Origin: Pseudocitrobacter faecalis
GTDB lineage: Bacteria > Pseudomonadota > Gammaproteobacteria > Enterobacterales > Enterobacteriaceae
Direction: 5' to 3'
Assembly: GCA_003315335.1 (NCBI GenBank)
Contig: QNRL01000003.1
Coordinates: 62,001 to 126,000 of the forward strand
DNA length: 64,000 bases
Of this stretch, positions 62,080-64,000 are shown piece after piece; position 1 is the stretch's first letter; each line of letters starts with the position of its first letter. Made by a program: the position numbers and the translations under genes. The notes below the pieces were generated by a model. It saw only the letters and a list, made by a program, of their open reading frames with translations, did not search any database and had not been told where the DNA came from.

Positions 62080-62508
62080 TTAGTGCCACCACGTCATACC
62101 CTGGAGCGTCGCCGCCGCTACAGCGATGTAGCGTAACGCTTTTCCAAGACATAAAAAAAAGAGCACCGGCCCCCAGGAGATGCGCATCCATCCCGCCAGC
62201 AGACACAGTAAATCACCGATCACGGGCATCCAGCTCAGTAACAGTGTGGCTGCGCCATAACGTTTTAACCAGGATGTTGCTTTTTCCTGCCAGCGCGATT
62301 GCTTACGCACGGGAAACAACCGTCCAAGGATAACGTTTGTTGCCCCACCAAGGCTATTACCCATTGTTGCTATTAATACTAAAAGCCAGGGGTGACTGAG
62401 GCCAGAGACGAGGAGCGCGACAAGCACCGCTTCCGAGTTCCCCGGCAGCAGTGTTGCGCTCAGGAAACTGCTGGCGAACAACGATGCCAGCGCCAGCCCG
62501 TCACTCAC
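62080..62508 (-). CDS. yqaA: YqaA family inner-membrane protein
   Basis: 142 aa, SNARE-associated/DedA-like (VTT-type) small membrane protein with the family motif LPGNSEAVLVALLVSG and GATNVILGRLFP. Role unknown, possibly lipid scrambling by analogy with larger DedA proteins. Start overlaps the yqaB stop by 4 nt, so they form an operon. Confidence 0.94.
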   Translation of the reverse strand: MSDGLALASLFASSFLSATLLPGNSEAVLVALLVSGLSHPWLLVLIATMGNSLGGATNVILGRLFPVRKQSRWQEKATSWLKRYGAATLLLSWMPVIGDLLCLLAGWMRISWGPVLFFLCLGKALRYIAVAAATLQGMTWWH

Positions 62509-63071
62509 AGCAGACGAACGTCAACAGCGTCCATACCGGCGCTTCTGGCCGCCTGCAGGCCAAAATCCGCATCTTCAAACACGACGCATTTTTCCGGCGC
62601 CACGCCTAAGCGTTGTGCGCAAAGCAGGAAAGTATCAGGCGCGGGTTTGTGATTTTTGACGTGATCGGCGGCGACCACCGCAGAAAAATAGTGACGCAGA
62701 CCCAGATGCGCAAGCAACGCTTCAGCAATAGCGCTCTCGCTGCCTGTACCGACCGCCATCGGGCGACGTCCGTGCCAGGCTTTCACCACATCAATCAGCG
62801 GTAACGGCGTCACAGAATCCAGCAGCATCGCTTTAACGGCAGCTGTTTTTTCCTGTGCCAGAAGATGAGGGTCGAGATCGGCCTGATGAAGCTCAATGAT
62901 GGCCTGGGCGATACGCCAGGTAGGAGAACCGTTAAGGGCAACCATCGCCTGCTCGTCGAAACGCATACCATAACGCCCCAGCACCTCGTTCCACGCTTTA
63001 CGGTGCGTAGGTTCGGTATCCAGGATAGTGCCATCCATATCAAAGATTAATCCCGCGTAGCGTTCGTACAT
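62505..63071 (-). CDS. yqaB: YqaB, HAD-family sugar phosphatase
   Basis: 188 aa from the ATG at 63071. HAD motif I LIFDMDGTILDTEP (nucleophile and acid Asp), motif II VGTGSES, motif III Lys in KNHKPAPDTFLL and motif IV FEDADFGLQAA. E. coli YqaB dephosphorylates fructose-1-phosphate and related sugar phosphates. Confidence 0.97.
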   Translation of the reverse strand: MYERYAGLIFDMDGTILDTEPTHRKAWNEVLGRYGMRFDEQAMVALNGSPTWRIAQAIIELHQADLDPHLLAQEKTAAVKAMLLDSVTPLPLIDVVKAWHGRRPMAVGTGSESAIAEALLAHLGLRHYFSAVVAADHVKNHKPAPDTFLLCAQRLGVAPEKCVVFEDADFGLQAARSAGMDAVDVRLL

Positions 63072-63216
63072 CACGTTCTCACAGACAGATAAAGTGAGAT
63101 GTTACTTTAACGTAAAAGGCGGTTTTTGTCGCTGACAGACGCGTTGGAAATATGTCGAGAAGAAGAGTTTAAAGGAAAATAGGATTTTGTAAGAAAGTCG
63201 AAGGGAAAACAAGAGA

Positions 63217-63293
63217 TGGTGCATCCGGGAGGATTCGAACCTCCGACCGCTCGGTTCGTAGCCGAGTACTCTATCCAGCTGAGCTACGGATGC
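63217..63293 (-). tRNA. argQ: tRNA-Arg(ACG), first copy
   Basis: 77-nt gene including encoded CCA; anticodon ACG in GGCTACGAACC; T-loop GGTTCGAATCC. Last of four identical copies relative to the promoter. The symbol follows E. coli order next to yqaB. Confidence 0.97.
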
Positions 63294-63324
63294 ATCGGGA
63301 AATACTATTCGTTAAAGCAAGAGA

Positions 63325-63343
63325 TGGTGCATCCGGGAGGATT
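63325..63343 (-). pseudogene. 19-nt 3' fragment of tRNA-Arg with adjoining hairpin spacer
   Basis: TGGTGCATCCGGGAGGATT equals the last 19 nt (acceptor, T-stem part and CCA) of the neighbouring tRNA-Arg genes, then the sequence diverges (ACTCGGCTGCGCC...). The following ~100 bp contain GTTGCTAAAGCAAC and end with TATCCTCCC, which pairs back to GGGAGGAT. A truncated tRNA unit or structured repeat like those downstream of tyrT. Confidence 0.85.
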
Positions 63344-63456
63344 ACTCGGCTGCGCCTTGCCCTACGGGTCGTTGCTAAAGCAACGCTATCCTCCCTGGTG
63401 CTCGCGAGTATCTCGCAGAACCTGAAACAACAAACCCACTGTTATCTCGGAGAATA

Positions 63457-63533
63457 TGGTGCATCCGGGAGGATTCGAACCTCCGACCGCTCGGTTCGTA
63501 GCCGAGTACTCTATCCAGCTGAGCTACGGATGC
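63457..63533 (-). tRNA. argZ: tRNA-Arg(ACG), second copy
   Basis: Identical 77-nt tRNA-Arg with encoded CCA; separated from the first copy by an enlarged spacer holding the 19-nt fragment. Confidence 0.97.
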
Positions 63534-63564
63534 ATCGGGAAATACTATTCGTTAAAACAAGAGA

Positions 63565-63641
63565 TGGTGCATCCGGGAGGATTCGAACCTCCGACCGCTC
63601 GGTTCGTAGCCGAGTACTCTATCCAGCTGAGCTACGGATGC
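63565..63641 (-). tRNA. argY: tRNA-Arg(ACG), third copy
   Basis: Identical 77-nt tRNA-Arg. The 31-nt spacer to the second copy is nearly the same as the one after the first copy, a sign of tandem duplication. Confidence 0.97.
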
Positions 63642-63699
63642 ATCGGGAAACTTGCTTTACTACGCTGATTTAACATCACTAATGCAATGTTAAGTAAGA

Positions 63700-63776
63700 T
63701 GGTGCATCCGGGAGGATTCGAACCTCCGACCGCTCGGTTCGTAGCCGAGTACTCTATCCAGCTGAGCTACGGATGC
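63700..63776 (-). tRNA. argV: tRNA-Arg(ACG), fourth copy
   Basis: Identical 77-nt tRNA-Arg, 4 nt from serV; promoter-proximal copy of the operon. Confidence 0.97.
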
Positions 63777-63780
63777 AAAA

Positions 63781-63873
63781 TGGCGGTGAGGCGGGGATTC
63801 GAACCCCGGATGCAGCTTTTGACCGCATACTCCCTTAGCAGGGGAGCGCCTTCAGCCTCTCGGCCACCTCACC
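63781..63873 (-). tRNA. serV: tRNA-Ser(GCT)
   Basis: 93-nt class II tRNA with long variable arm, anticodon GCT (CCCTGCTAAGG), encoded CCA. First gene of the serV-argVYZQ operon. Confidence 0.97.
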
Positions 63874-63935
63874 ACACGCCTCTTACGAGTGCTTCGGAGA
63901 ACTCGTTAAAAGCTCTTCGTCGCTGCGTGGCGCAC

Positions 63936-63963
63936 ATATTACTTTCTGGGCTTTATAAGTCAA
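63936..63963 (-). promoter_or_regulatory. Promoter of the serV-argVYZQ operon
   Basis: On the minus strand TTGACT (63963-63958), 16 bp, TAATAT (63941-63936) followed by GTGCGCCACGC, a GC-rich discriminator typical of stringently controlled stable RNA promoters. csrA should lie just beyond the window edge. Confidence 0.8.
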
Positions 63964-64000
63964 ACAATTTTTCGAGACCTTTTATCGTTTGCACACTTCG

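Noticed and set aside
63216-63668. Reading frames giving [19 protein letters not shown]-type peptides
   Set aside because: They are translations of the antisense strand of tRNA-Arg genes, a well-known spurious annotation.

Overview
The window is chromosomal DNA from a gamma-proteobacterium of the Enterobacteriaceae. The right half carries the order ygaP - stpA - alaE - ygaC - ygaM - nrdHIEF - proVWX - ygaY - mprA-emrAB - luxS - micA - gshA - yqaA - yqaB - four tRNA-Arg - serV, which is the E. coli/Salmonella backbone. The proteins are close to, but clearly diverged from, E. coli, and extra genes are inserted (a fimbrial operon, a MocR regulator with an AhpD-like protein). This fits Enterobacter, Citrobacter, Lelliottia or a relative; I cannot name the species.

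1-26.9 kb is most of a lambdoid siphophage prophage whose left end lies outside the window. Read leftward on the minus strand it has an early module (cro-like gene, leader, helicase, primase, Q), a lysis cassette (two holin-like membrane proteins, GH19 endolysin, spanin pair), a Rha-type regulator, HNH nuclease, terminase, and an HK97-type head (portal, protease, capsid). A lambda-type tail follows, including a G/GT frameshift pair on the lambda slippery heptamer GGGAAAG. Rightward on the plus strand are cI, early accessory genes, xis and int. The prophage ends at a displaced copy of the 3' end of ssrA (tmRNA), so the intact ssrA should lie to the left. Between Q and the holins, on the opposite strand, sits an AT-rich two-gene insert (cytosolic 273 aa protein plus 160 aa four-helix membrane protein) laid out like RexAB; it is a strong candidate for an anti-phage or superinfection-exclusion system.

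27-35.5 kb is an accessory island next to the att site: a decayed GNAT gene, an Imm63-like immunity gene behind seven ATAAATC repeats, two alpha/beta hydrolases, a DapA-like / B3-B4-domain / XRE-cupin cluster, a small tyrosine recombinase, an HEPN-like protein, a beta-flower protein with a collagen-like tail, DUF1294, and an orphan restriction-controller-like regulator beside a frameshifted Ner-type gene. From 28.2 to about 34 kb the genes are separated by same-orientation hairpin motifs with common arms GTCCGCT...AGCGGAC and two kinds of loop. This gives a cassette-like array with the recombinase inside it.

35.8-41.9 kb holds a small periplasmic repeat protein and a four-gene chaperone-usher fimbrial operon (pilin, chaperone, usher, adhesin). 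41.9-64 kb is core genome: sulfur transfer and nucleoid proteins, the alternative ribonucleotide reductase with paired NrdR boxes, the ProU osmoprotectant importer, the EmrAB efflux system, AI-2 synthase with the sigma-E-driven MicA sRNA beside it, glutathione synthesis, and a serV-argVYZQ tRNA operon that contains an extra 19-nt tRNA-Arg 3' fragment.
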